A stretch of DNA of 6,030 nucleotides from NCBI GenBank assembly GCA_017400415.1, contig JAFPTE010000156.1, forward strand, positions 1 to 6,030, given 5' to 3'. Source of the DNA: Oscillospiraceae bacterium (GTDB taxonomy: Bacteria > Bacillota > Clostridia > Oscillospirales > Oscillospiraceae). The translations under genes and the position numbers were made by a program. Positions 6,019 to 6,030 of this stretch are shown in pieces; within the stretch, counting starts at the first letter, position 1, and every line of letters begins with the position of its first letter. Under the pieces are notes generated by a model that did not search any database, had not been told where the DNA came from, and saw only the letters and a list, made by a program, of their open reading frames with translations.

Positions 6019-6030
6019 ACTCTTCGCACC

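Overview
This 6,030-base window is GC-rich, almost entirely coding, and carries four protein genes in two converging groups. Strong AAAAGGAG-type ribosome binding sites, an iron-dependent alcohol dehydrogenase beside an aldehyde dehydrogenase, and a fused CcdA-TlpA thiol reductase suggest an anaerobic, high-GC Firmicute. A gut clostridium of the Oscillospiraceae type fits best. That placement is inference from gene content and style; no rRNA or marker gene is present.

Left part, plus strand (1-2106): the C-terminal 60% or so of an iron-containing alcohol dehydrogenase runs in from outside the window. One base after its stop begins a complete class-3-type aldehyde dehydrogenase. The pair would carry out alcohol/aldehyde/carboxylate interconversion with NAD(P). 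A textbook intrinsic terminator (2111-2146) closes this operon.

Middle (2147-2301): a 155-base gap packed with inverted repeats. It may be a palindromic intergenic repeat element or a structured RNA region. One hairpin runs into the stop codon of the converging gene.

Right part, minus strand (6018 down to 2302): first a membrane-anchored, extracytoplasmic 786-residue protein. It joins a glucuronoyl-esterase-like (CE15-type) alpha/beta hydrolase, a fibronectin-III-like domain and a PtpB/LipA-type protein tyrosine/lipid phosphatase with an HCxxGxDRTG loop. Downstream is a fused CcdA-TlpA transmembrane thiol reductase. The stretch between them (3535-3657) has no normal gene but shows a clear coding-type base periodicity in the frame of the upstream gene, so it is either a short peptide gene or the remains of a longer C-terminus.

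The most interesting reading is that the two minus-strand genes form a unit. The phosphatase needs a free catalytic cysteine outside the cytoplasm, and the adjacent CcdA-TlpA protein is the kind of machine that could keep it reduced. The three-domain phosphatase/esterase fusion is itself unusual.
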